From NCBI GenBank assembly GCA_022822205.1, contig JAJECC010000030.1, forward strand, positions 1 to 59,202: DNA of 59,202 nt. The letters run 5' to 3'. Shown here piece by piece: positions 51,983-59,202 of the stretch. Source of the DNA: Rhodospirillales bacterium (lineage in GTDB: Bacteria; Pseudomonadota; Alphaproteobacteria; Rhodospirillales; UBA2165). Within the stretch, counting starts at the first letter, position 1, and each line of letters opens with the position of its first letter. Below the pieces are notes generated by a model, which did no database searches, was not told the DNA's origin, and saw nothing but the letters and a program-made list of their open reading frames with translations. The position numbers were made by a program, and so were the translations under genes.

Positions 51983-52468
51983 ATGGATTCCAGCAAGATC
52001 CTGGAGATCGTTATCGCAATAGCGTTCATGAGCGTCGCTGTCGCGGTATTCGTCGAGGTGCGGGATCTTCCGCCGGGGCTGATCGATCCGCTTGGGTCGG
52101 CCCCGGTGCCGCGCTGGACAGCCGCGATCCTGTTCATGCTGAGCCTGGCGATGCTGGTAAAGGTGTTTTTGCCATCCAAGGAATTGCCCGCGGCTGAACC
52201 TGTGGAAGCGGATGATGTTGTCGTCGAGCGCATCGGCGCGGGCGTCGGTGTTGCGCTTTTGACCGTTCTTTACGTCGTCGTTCTTGCATCGCGGGCAGTC
52301 GGGTTCAGCGTCTTGACGGCGGCATTTGTTTTTGCGCTTGTGGTGTTGCTTAGCCAAAACCGGATACGGGGAACCTGGACGGGCCTGGCGCTGGGCATAC
52401 CTGTCGGCTTCGGCTGCGAATATCTGTTCACGCAAGTCTTTGTGGTTGATCTGCCGACTTGGTGGTGA
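51983..52468 (+). CDS. TTT transporter small membrane subunit (TctB family)
   Basis: 161 residues with four predicted spans (KILEIVIAIAFMSVAVAVFV; WTAAILFMLSLAMLVKVFL; GVALLTVLYVVVLASRAVG; LTAAFVFALVVLL). A TTG at 51977 is an alternative start. It lies between tctC and tctA, 15 nt before the latter, as expected for a TctCBA operon. Confidence 0.85.
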   Translation: MDSSKILEIVIAIAFMSVAVAVFVEVRDLPPGLIDPLGSAPVPRWTAAILFMLSLAMLVKVFLPSKELPAAEPVEADDVVVERIGAGVGVALLTVLYVVVLASRAVGFSVLTAAFVFALVVLLSQNRIRGTWTGLALGIPVGFGCEYLFTQVFVVDLPTWW

Positions 52469-52483
52469 GGAGGGGGCCGCGCA

Positions 52484-53971
52484 GTGATTGAGTCACTCCT
52501 CAACGGGTTTTTGTCCATGGCCTCGCCCTGGCCGTTCTTCTTTGTCCTGTTCGGGACGTTTCTGGGCGTAACGATCGGGGCGATACCTGGCCTGTCGGGC
52601 TCCATGCTGATCGCCCTGACCTTGCCGTTGACCTACTACATGGACGCGCTGACCGCGGTCTCGCTCATCATCGGGATGTATGTGGGCTCGGTCGCGGGCG
52701 GACTGATTTCCGCGTCACTTCTGCGAATGCCGGGCACCGCTGCCGCTGTCATGACGACCTTTGACGGCTATCCGATGGCGCGCTCCGGGCGACCGGGACG
52801 CGCGCTTGGTCTGGGGATTGCCGCGTCCTTTGTCGGTGGGCTGTTTTCCTGGGTCGTTCTTGCCACTATGTCCAAGCCCATTTCCGTATGGGCAACCGGG
52901 TTTGGTCCGTTCGAGTACTTTACGCTGATCCTGTCCGCGCTGGTGCTTATTGCCGCCGTCAGTCAGGGTTCGATGCTGAAGGGTCTGATCGCCGGCGCCT
53001 TCGGCGTTCTGGTGTCCATGCCCGGGATCGATCCCTCCTCCGGGCAGCCCCGCATGACCTGGGACTGGTACGCGCTGAATGGCGGGTTGAAACTGATGCC
53101 GGTCCTGTTGGGTGCGTTCGTGGTCAGCCAGATTCTGAAGGATGTTCTGGAAATTGACCGCAAGTTCAAACGCGTCGATCTGGTCGACGACAGTATCATC
53201 CTGAAGCTGAGCGACTATCGCAAGCAGGCCGTCAATTTCATCCGGTCATCCGCGATTGGTACGGTGATCGGCATCCTGCCCGGCGTGGGAGCCAATATCG
53301 GGTCGGTCGTGTCTTATACCGCCGCGAAGAACACGTCGCGTGAACCGGAAAAGTTCGGGACGGGACATGATGACGGCATTGTCGCCTCCGAGGCCGCCAA
53401 TAACGCGACCGTCGGGGGGGCACTGATCCCGCTCATCGCCATGGGAATTCCCGGCAGCATTATCGACGTCTTCCTGATTGCAGCCCTGATGATCCACTCG
53501 ATTCAGCCAGGGCCGTACCTTTTCATCAACAATGCCGACATCGTCTGGGCGATGATTGCCGCCTGTCTGCTGGCAAACATCATGATGTTTGTCATCATGG
53601 CGTCTTTTGCGGGGCGCATGTCGCAACTGATGTATCTGCCGCGCGCCTACCTGTTGCCGGTCGTGCTGACCTTCTGCATCGTCGGGGCCTTCGCGCTCGA
53701 CAATACGATGCTGGACGTCTGGGTGATGCTCGCCTTCGGGGTCATAGGGTTCTTCATGGAACGTGCGGGAATTCCGCTTGGACCTTTCATCATCGGGTTC
53801 ATTCTGGCGCCGTTGGCAGAGGTCAAGCTGCGCAGCGGGTTGAGCGCGACCGCCGGAGATATCACCCCGATCTTCACGCGGCCCTTGTCGCTCACCTTCC
53901 TGATCCTGACGCTCGTTCTTTTGCTCATGCCGTTCTATGGCGCGTTCAAAAGACGGCGTGCGGAGGTCTGA
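52484..53971 (+). CDS. TTT transporter large membrane subunit (TctA family)
   Basis: The 12-span permease of the TTT system, cation-coupled. 495 residues, GTG start. Family blocks GTFLGVTIGAIPGLSGSMLIA, RMPGTAAAVMTTFDGYPMA and GTVIGILPGVGANIGSVVSY are the inverted-repeat signature. It ends 58 nt from the convergent SDR; a 6-bp hairpin (53991-54010) lies in the gap. Confidence 0.92.
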   Translation: MIESLLNGFLSMASPWPFFFVLFGTFLGVTIGAIPGLSGSMLIALTLPLTYYMDALTAVSLIIGMYVGSVAGGLISASLLRMPGTAAAVMTTFDGYPMARSGRPGRALGLGIAASFVGGLFSWVVLATMSKPISVWATGFGPFEYFTLILSALVLIAAVSQGSMLKGLIAGAFGVLVSMPGIDPSSGQPRMTWDWYALNGGLKLMPVLLGAFVVSQILKDVLEIDRKFKRVDLVDDSIILKLSDYRKQAVNFIRSSAIGTVIGILPGVGANIGSVVSYTAAKNTSREPEKFGTGHDDGIVASEAANNATVGGALIPLIAMGIPGSIIDVFLIAALMIHSIQPGPYLFINNADIVWAMIAACLLANIMMFVIMASFAGRMSQLMYLPRAYLLPVVLTFCIVGAFALDNTMLDVWVMLAFGVIGFFMERAGIPLGPFIIGFILAPLAEVKLRSGLSATAGDITPIFTRPLSLTFLILTLVLLLMPFYGAFKRRRAEV

Positions 53972-53990
53972 ATTTCGCACCTCGCGGGTC

Positions 53991-54010
53991 CGCCGCCATG
54001 ATCCGCGGCG
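53991..54010. terminator. Weak hairpin between convergent tctA and SDR
   Basis: CGCCGC (53991-53996) and GCGGCG (54005-54010) with an 8-nt loop, followed by TTTGAG. Only weak support as a terminator. Confidence 0.3.
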
Positions 54011-54029
54011 TTTGAGTCGATGCGGTAAT

Positions 54030-54833
54030 TTACTCGGCGAAGGTCGCGAGATCCTCTCCAGGGTCGGCCCTTATAGTGAAACCGCCATCTATCACCAGTG
54101 TCGCACCTGTAATATATGCCGCGTTCTCGGACGCCAGAAAGGATATGGTGTCCGCAATTTCCTCGGGGCGCCCCCATCGCCCGACCGGGGTTCGCTCGGC
54201 GATCGAGTCAAAATCGAGAAATCCCGCCTCCGACCGCCGCTTCAGTTCGTCCGTTAGAATGTAGCCCGGCGCAACGGCATTTACGGTAATCCCCGCCCGC
54301 GCGGTTTCCAACGCAAGAGCCTCGGTCACGCCCCGAATGGCCTTCTTGGCGGTAACATAACCGATACGATAAGGGACCGCCGTAACGGCATTGCATGAGG
54401 AAAGATTTATGATGCGTCCGAACCCGGCTTGGCGCATATCGGGGATGACCAAGCGCGACCAATTGAGCGTGCCGCCGACATGGATTGCGATCATTTCGTC
54501 GAGGTCTTCCGGCGGGATGTCTTCGAGCCTGCCCTTTCGGCGGACCATTATACCCGCATTGTTGACAAGTATTCCCGGCTTTCCGAGGGTTTCGAGAATC
54601 TGCCGATACGCGCCGCTACACGCTTCCCGGTCCGCGACATCAACAGACTGCCAACAGGTTGTCGCTCCGGTTTCCCGGCCAATTGTCTCGGCTGCGGACG
54701 CCGCACCGTCTCCGTTTATATCGACAATAGCCACGGAATGGCCGGCCGAGCCGAGTGCATGTGCGACCGAACAGCCAATTCCAGACGCCGCACCGGTGAC
54801 TATAGCGACGCCATTACTCTTGCCTGGTTCCAT
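54030..54833 (-). CDS. Short-chain dehydrogenase/reductase (SDR)
   Basis: 267 residues; VTGAASGIGCSVAHALGSAG cofactor motif, Asp in IVDINGDG suggesting NAD, NNAGIM, catalytic LSSCNAV and YVTAKKA. C-terminus VIDGGFTIRADPGED. It follows the zinc alcohol dehydrogenase by 58 nt on the same strand and the TRAP genes further up, suggesting a dctPQM-adh-sdr set. Confidence 0.87.
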   Translation of the reverse strand: MEPGKSNGVAIVTGAASGIGCSVAHALGSAGHSVAIVDINGDGAASAAETIGRETGATTCWQSVDVADREACSGAYRQILETLGKPGILVNNAGIMVRRKGRLEDIPPEDLDEMIAIHVGGTLNWSRLVIPDMRQAGFGRIINLSSCNAVTAVPYRIGYVTAKKAIRGVTEALALETARAGITVNAVAPGYILTDELKRRSEAGFLDFDSIAERTPVGRWGRPEEIADTISFLASENAAYITGATLVIDGGFTIRADPGEDLATFAE

Positions 54834-54891
54834 AACTTACCCGCCAAAGAAGATCACATTTCGCGCCGGCTGATCGATAAAATGGGTTGCG

Positions 54892-55986
54892 TCACGAAGC
54901 AGCATCGAAGTCGATCAAACTGCGGAGCACCTTGCCGCCCCGCATGGCGGCAAAACCGTCGTTGATCTCCTCGAGCCGTATCTTTTGCGAGATGAACGCA
55001 TCCAAATCCATCCGGCCCTGCATATAAAGTTCGATTATCCTGGGCATATCCACCCTGAAGCGGTTGGATCCGAGAAGCGATCCCTGGATCTTCCGCTCAC
55101 GAAGGAAATCGGAGCCGGTGAGTTCGATAGTCTCGCCTTGGCGAAAAAGCCCAACCAGTGTCGCGGTGCCATCAAAGGCGAGCATTCGGAACGCGTCTTC
55201 GGCCGTGCCTTTGGAGCCCAGACAATCAAGGGCGTGATCGACCCCGCCATCCGTCATCTCCATCACTTGTTCAACCACATCACCGTCCCCGGGATTCACG
55301 ACGTCGGTGGCGCCGAATTCACGGGCAAGAGCCAGTTTGTCCGGAACCGTATCGATGGCGATAATCCGTTCAGCTCCGGCAACGCGCGCGGAATTCACAG
55401 CCGCCATACCCACGCCCCCGCACGCGATAACGGCAACCTTATCGCCCGGACCGATTTTAGCCGTGTTCACCACCGCCCCATATCCGGTCATGACGGCGCA
55501 TCCCACCAGCGATGCGCGATCAAGAGGCATATCTTTCCGGATCTTTACGATTGCATTTTCGTGGACCAGCATCCGTTCGGCAAATGAAGAGAGGTTCATG
55601 AAAGTGTGGACCTGGCCGGATTTGTCCCATTTCAGCCGGTCGGATGCGCCCGGAGGCAATTTAACGTCCGGATTGAAGCAGAGTGCCGGCCGCCCGGTCG
55701 TACAATATTCACACGTGCCGCAAAAGACCGACAGGCATGTGACGACGTGATCACCCGGTTTCACGTACCGGACCTCCGGTCCGACGGCCTCCACGATACC
55801 GGAAGATTCATGACCAAGAACCACGGGCATGGGATAGGGGGTCTGGGCCTCCATGTAATGCAGATCGGTGTGGCAAATGCCGGCGAAAGCCGTCCGCAAT
55901 ACGACCTCGTGCGCCTCAGGCTTCCTCAACGATATCTCTTCGATCTGAAGGGGTGAGTTCGGTTCAAATAAGACGGCGGCCTTCAT
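54892..55986 (-). CDS. Zinc-dependent alcohol dehydrogenase, medium-chain
   Basis: 364 residues. Catalytic Zn ligands in AGICHTDLHYMEA and LGHESSGIV; structural Zn cysteines in the full CxxCxxCxxxxxxxC motif (FCGTCEYCTTGRPALC). Rossmann motif VAVIACGGVGMAAVNSARVAGA and D in AIDTVPDK suggest NAD. The pattern resembles class III-like alcohol dehydrogenases. It sits after the TRAP transporter (69 nt) on the same strand. Confidence 0.9.
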   Translation of the reverse strand: MKAAVLFEPNSPLQIEEISLRKPEAHEVVLRTAFAGICHTDLHYMEAQTPYPMPVVLGHESSGIVEAVGPEVRYVKPGDHVVTCLSVFCGTCEYCTTGRPALCFNPDVKLPPGASDRLKWDKSGQVHTFMNLSSFAERMLVHENAIVKIRKDMPLDRASLVGCAVMTGYGAVVNTAKIGPGDKVAVIACGGVGMAAVNSARVAGAERIIAIDTVPDKLALAREFGATDVVNPGDGDVVEQVMEMTDGGVDHALDCLGSKGTAEDAFRMLAFDGTATLVGLFRQGETIELTGSDFLRERKIQGSLLGSNRFRVDMPRIIELYMQGRMDLDAFISQKIRLEEINDGFAAMRGGKVLRSLIDFDAAS

Positions 55987-56055
55987 GATTTCTCCTCTCG
56001 ACCCGCATCACGGGCAAGCAACGATTGCGGCCCTGTTGATCATCTTCGCTCCCCA

Positions 56056-58077
56056 TCATTCAAGGGGGGCCAGGATGTCCATTGAATTCGGGAGCCACAG
56101 AACGATATCCGGGAAGAACGTCAGCAGGGCGATGACAAGTATTTCAACGATGACGAACGCAATGATGCCCTTGTAAATCGTGGCCATCGATACGTCATAC
56201 TTCTTCGCCACCCCGTGGATGACGAAAACGTTGATACCGATGGGCGGGGTGATCTGGCCCATCTCCATCATGATGACCATGATGACCCCGAACCAGATCG
56301 GATCGAAGCCAAGGCCAACCACGGTGGGGAAGAGGATCGGCAATGTCAGCATCATCATCGGAATGATGTTCATGACCATGCCCAGAACCAGATAAAGGAG
56401 CAGGATCAGCGTATAGATAACGTAGCGGGAGACATCCAAGCCGTTCAGATAATCCGCGAACGACCGGGGCAGATCGGTCAGCGTTATCATGTATCCAAGT
56501 AATCCGACCCCGATCAGGATCGTAAAGATCATGGCGCTGGTTGTCGTAGCCTCGAGAAGCGCATCAAAGAGTTTGTGGCGATTGAACCCTTTGGCGAAGA
56601 GCGCGATCAACAGCGCGCCGCTGGCCCCGATACCGCCGGCTTCGGTCGGCGTCAGAATTCCCGAATAGATGCCCCCGATCACAGCGGCAAACAGCGCGCC
56701 CACCGGCCATATTTCGAATATCGACCAGGCGATCTCCCGGAATGGGAACTTCTCCGCCTTGGGTCCCAGTTTCGGGTTTATGAGGCACTGCACGTAAACG
56801 GCGGCGGCAAATCCTATGGTCAGGATGATGCCGGGAACAATGCCCGCCATGAACATCTTTCCGATCGATTGCTCGGTTATGATGCCGTACACCACAAAGC
56901 CAATGCTTGGAGGGATCAGAATTCCGAGCGTGCCCCCGGCGGCCACCGCACCCGTGGCAAGCGAGTCGTCGTAGTTGTACTTTTTCATTTCCGGAACGGA
57001 AACGGATCCCATCGTCGCGGCCGACGCGACGCTGTCGCCGCATATGGCGGCAAATCCGCCGCATCCCACTACCGTCCCGACCGCCAGTCCTCCAGGCAAG
57101 CGTCCAAATACCTTGATGCCCGCATTGTAGAGCTTTGCCCCGATCCCCGCGTGCAGAATGAGAAAGCCCATCAGCAGGAAAAACGGGATCACGACGAAGA
57201 AGTATACGGCAACGGCATCATAGGTATTCACTTTGGCGACGTTGTACGCGACGCGGTAATCCACCAGATAGAACAGTCCCGTGAGACCGGCGAAGGCCAT
57301 TGCAAAGCCAACCGGGAATCCCAGAAGCAAAATAACCATCAGCAATGTCGTATAGATAATGCCTATGGTCGGTGCGCTGAGTTTGGGCAAAACCAATTTG
57401 AGAATTTCGGCCGAGAAGATCCCGGCGAGGGAAACGGCGACGATAAGGGCCAATGTCGTCCAGAATTTCACACGGTCCTTGTAGTGCCGATTGAGCCCGG
57501 ACAGGTGTGAAAACAACAATGCCGCCAAAGCCAACGCCAAAAGCAGCGTTCCGAGGGAAGCAGCCGAATAGAGCAGCCAGAACGGCATCGTCAGGATATC
57601 CGAGATCTGCCCGCTTTCGAACGCCTCGATCCCGCGTGCGGCGCTTAACCAGCTCATTGCGGCAAAGATGAAGGTGCCCCAGATGCTGAAAATGCTTTGC
57701 AGTATGCTGTTTACGTGTAGTGACAGTTGCGATGTAAACAGGTCGACGGCGACGTGCTGGTTCTTCAGCATGGTGTAACCGATGCTGAAAAACGCCATGA
57801 AGACCAGCATGTAGGTCTGAAGCTCGATCATTCCCGTAAGGGGTTTGCTGAACGCCAAGCGGCTGACCAGGTCCACGACCATGGCGATAGACATGATCAA
57901 GGTGAGGATCGCCGCGGCGTAGCAGAGATATCGGCAAATCGGATCGAGGATTTTGTGCGCGCCCCGTGCGATAAGCCCAAAAATATCTTCTCCCGCTTCG
58001 GGCTCAGCCGGAACATTGCTCGTTTCGAGGTGGATGATGTCGACCGGGTTATCTAATCCCTGACCCTCTTTTGCCAT
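56056..58077 (-). CDS. Fused TRAP transporter permease (DctQ-DctM)
   Basis: TRAP transporter permease with both membrane subunits in one chain. 673 residues: a cytoplasmic N-terminus of about 45, a small DctQ-like part with four spans (about 50-190, SRLAFSKPLTGMIELQTYML) and a large DctM part of about twelve spans (LGFPVGFAMAFAGLTG, CGGFAAICGDSVASAATMGS, GTLGILIPPSIGFVVYGI, GQITPPIGINVFVI). Sodium-driven uptake of an organic acid is expected. dctP lies upstream. Confidence 0.92.
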   Translation of the reverse strand: MAKEGQGLDNPVDIIHLETSNVPAEPEAGEDIFGLIARGAHKILDPICRYLCYAAAILTLIMSIAMVVDLVSRLAFSKPLTGMIELQTYMLVFMAFFSIGYTMLKNQHVAVDLFTSQLSLHVNSILQSIFSIWGTFIFAAMSWLSAARGIEAFESGQISDILTMPFWLLYSAASLGTLLLALALAALLFSHLSGLNRHYKDRVKFWTTLALIVAVSLAGIFSAEILKLVLPKLSAPTIGIIYTTLLMVILLLGFPVGFAMAFAGLTGLFYLVDYRVAYNVAKVNTYDAVAVYFFVVIPFFLLMGFLILHAGIGAKLYNAGIKVFGRLPGGLAVGTVVGCGGFAAICGDSVASAATMGSVSVPEMKKYNYDDSLATGAVAAGGTLGILIPPSIGFVVYGIITEQSIGKMFMAGIVPGIILTIGFAAAVYVQCLINPKLGPKAEKFPFREIAWSIFEIWPVGALFAAVIGGIYSGILTPTEAGGIGASGALLIALFAKGFNRHKLFDALLEATTTSAMIFTILIGVGLLGYMITLTDLPRSFADYLNGLDVSRYVIYTLILLLYLVLGMVMNIIPMMMLTLPILFPTVVGLGFDPIWFGVIMVIMMEMGQITPPIGINVFVIHGVAKKYDVSMATIYKGIIAFVIVEILVIALLTFFPDIVLWLPNSMDILAPLE

Positions 58078-58172
58078 TAGGCCTTTCCTCTGAAAGCATG
58101 TCGCCGAACCGAGGTCGTCGGCGGCCTCATTGTCGCAAAAAATTTCTTCCGGCGCATTTGCTTCGTGAGGCC

Positions 58173-58205
58173 GCGGGCCGCCGCTGGGAGTCGACGGCGG
58201 CCCGC
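58173..58205 (-). other. 11-bp stem-loop between dctP and dctQM
   Basis: GCGGGCCGCCG (58173-58183) and CGGCGGCCCGC (58195-58205) pair perfectly with an 11-nt loop. It lies 3' of dctP in the transcript and has no T-run; a message-protecting element that favours the binding protein over the permease is likely. Confidence 0.6.
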
Positions 58206-58250
58206 CTCTTCAATCGGAACGGCCCGGAGCCATTCCTGTCGCCGGGACGA

Positions 58251-59202
58251 CTATTCCTTCCAATTGTCGCCCCACCAATCGCCGGCGGTGTATTTTATGC
58301 CTTTGAACTCTTTCGCATATTCTTTCACCCGCGCGAGAATGGTTGGGCCATCGACGCCTTTCTCTTTCATCAGCGCCAGCCATTTATCGTATGCAGGCTG
58401 GGCTTGCTTGACCCACCGAGCTTTTTCTTCGGGCGATAGGCGAACGATCGTATCGCCCCGTTCGGTCATCTTGCGCACGGAGGATGCGCGGCGGTTGTCG
58501 ACAAGCGCACCGGTGAAGTTCGTCAGTTCGTTCTCCATCGATTTGAACACCGCCCGCTGTTTGGCGGTGAGGCTATCCCAGACGGGTTTCGCCACAGCGC
58601 TGGGAATCAAAACGAACGGGCCGCCAACCAGAGAATGGTTTGACGTGTGGTCCGTCAACTTCCACTTGACGATCGGCGCGGTCGGGAACCACACGGCGTC
58701 AATCGCTTTTCGCTGCAAGGACACGTAAAGGTCTTCAAGAACGATGTTCCGGGGTGTCGCTCCCAGGAGTTCGCTGTATTGCACGCCGGATTTCGAGAAG
58801 GCGCCAATTTCCATGCCCTTCAGGTCCTCAAGCGTCCGGACGGGTTTGACATCCTTGTGAACGTGCAGGTTAAAGAAATCCGACACGTGGAAGTGAACCG
58901 GAACCATGCCCTCGTATTCCTTTTGAAATTCCGGTGTGTTGTAGAACATCTTCTGCAGGACGTGGTTGCCCTGTACCGTGGTGTCGAACTGAAACGGCAG
59001 GGTCATCACATGGGTTACAGGAAAAAGGCTTTCCTGCGTGAACAAGGCCGAGTGGATGGAAATATCGACAAGCCCGGACTTGACGCCCTCGACCATCTGA
59101 GGCGCCTTCACAAGAGTTCCGCCATGGAACCACTTGAATGTCAGCTCACCGTTTGTTCGACGGGTGATTTCCTTGAAGTAGGGTATGTAGGCGTGCTGGA
59201 CC
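58251..59202 (-). CDS. TRAP transporter substrate-binding protein DctP (5' end outside window)
   Basis: Periplasmic receptor of the TRAP system. The frame is open to the window edge (first visible residues VQHAYIPYFKEITRRTNGEL), so the signal peptide is missing; 316 residues are visible. Family motifs: LKGMEIGAFSKSGVQYSELLGATP and the substrate-arginine region near it; the end GDWWGDNWKE. The GTG at 59111 is internal. It would start the dctP-dctQM transcript. Confidence 0.9.
   Translation of the reverse strand, partial: VQHAYIPYFKEITRRTNGELTFKWFHGGTLVKAPQMVEGVKSGLVDISIHSALFTQESLFPVTHVMTLPFQFDTTVQGNHVLQKMFYNTPEFQKEYEGMVPVHFHVSDFFNLHVHKDVKPVRTLEDLKGMEIGAFSKSGVQYSELLGATPRNIVLEDLYVSLQRKAIDAVWFPTAPIVKWKLTDHTSNHSLVGGPFVLIPSAVAKPVWDSLTAKQRAVFKSMENELTNFTGALVDNRRASSVRKMTERGDTIVRLSPEEKARWVKQAQPAYDKWLALMKEKGVDGPTILARVKEYAKEFKGIKYTAGDWWGDNWKE

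Overview
The window is about 42.8 kb of a photosynthesis gene cluster (PGC) from a purple, bacteriochlorophyll a-making alphaproteobacterium, followed by about 16 kb of catabolic and transport genes. The LH1 polypeptides (PufB, PufA) closely resemble those I recall from Rhodospirillum rubrum. Neither pufC nor pufX follows pufM, and the carotenoid genes seen (crtI, B, C, D, E, F) fit the spirilloxanthin route. A Rhodospirillales-like organism is the best guess, but the species cannot be named from sequence alone. The cyclase is the aerobic AcsF type and a heme oxygenase is present, so oxygen-using pigment synthesis is expected. bchE, bchI, bchD, bchO, crtA, pucBA and idi are not in this window.

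Layout, left to right. 1-5.1 kb: crtI (cut by the window edge), crtB and a 60-residue membrane protein on +, meeting crtC and crtD on -. 5.2-15.1 kb: a + strand superoperon crtE-crtF-bchC-bchX-bchY-bchZ-(61-residue ORF)-pufB-pufA-pufL-pufM. 15.1-19.4 kb: a light-sensing locus with heme oxygenase converging on ppsR2-bphP (repressor and bacteriophytochrome). 19.6-35.0 kb: a - strand superoperon of thirteen genes, bchF-bchN-bchB-bchH-bchL-bchM-lhaA-puhA-puhB-puhC-acsF-puhE-hemA. 35.5-38.4 kb: ppaA(aerR)-ppsR1 and a tail-anchored CBS protein. 38.6-42.8 kb: bchG, a PucC-family gene, bchP, tspO and a small membrane protein. A gene-free stretch with a strong terminator (42.8-43.5 kb) ends the PGC.

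Regulation of the PGC can be read directly. TGT-N12-ACA (CrtJ/PpsR) boxes, mostly in pairs exactly 8 bp apart, precede crtD/crtE, bchC, ppsR2 and bchG. A mirrored pair lies between bchF and ppaA. Two PpsR paralogues are present: PpsR1 keeps the cysteine near the DNA-binding helix, while PpsR2, next to the phytochrome, has tyrosine there.

43.5-59.2 kb: genes for a beta-keto acid cleavage enzyme (BKACE), a mandelate racemase-type enolase-superfamily enzyme, four short-chain dehydrogenases, two medium-chain dehydrogenases, a NIPSNAP protein, a complete tripartite tricarboxylate (TTT) transporter, a fused TRAP transporter and an HxlR-type regulator. Four copies of one unusual near-palindromic operator sit before the BKACE gene, between the HxlR gene and its divergent oxidoreductase, before an SDR-NIPSNAP pair and before the TTT transporter. 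I read this as a local HxlR regulon for an undescribed organic-acid catabolic pathway; it is the most novel system in the window.
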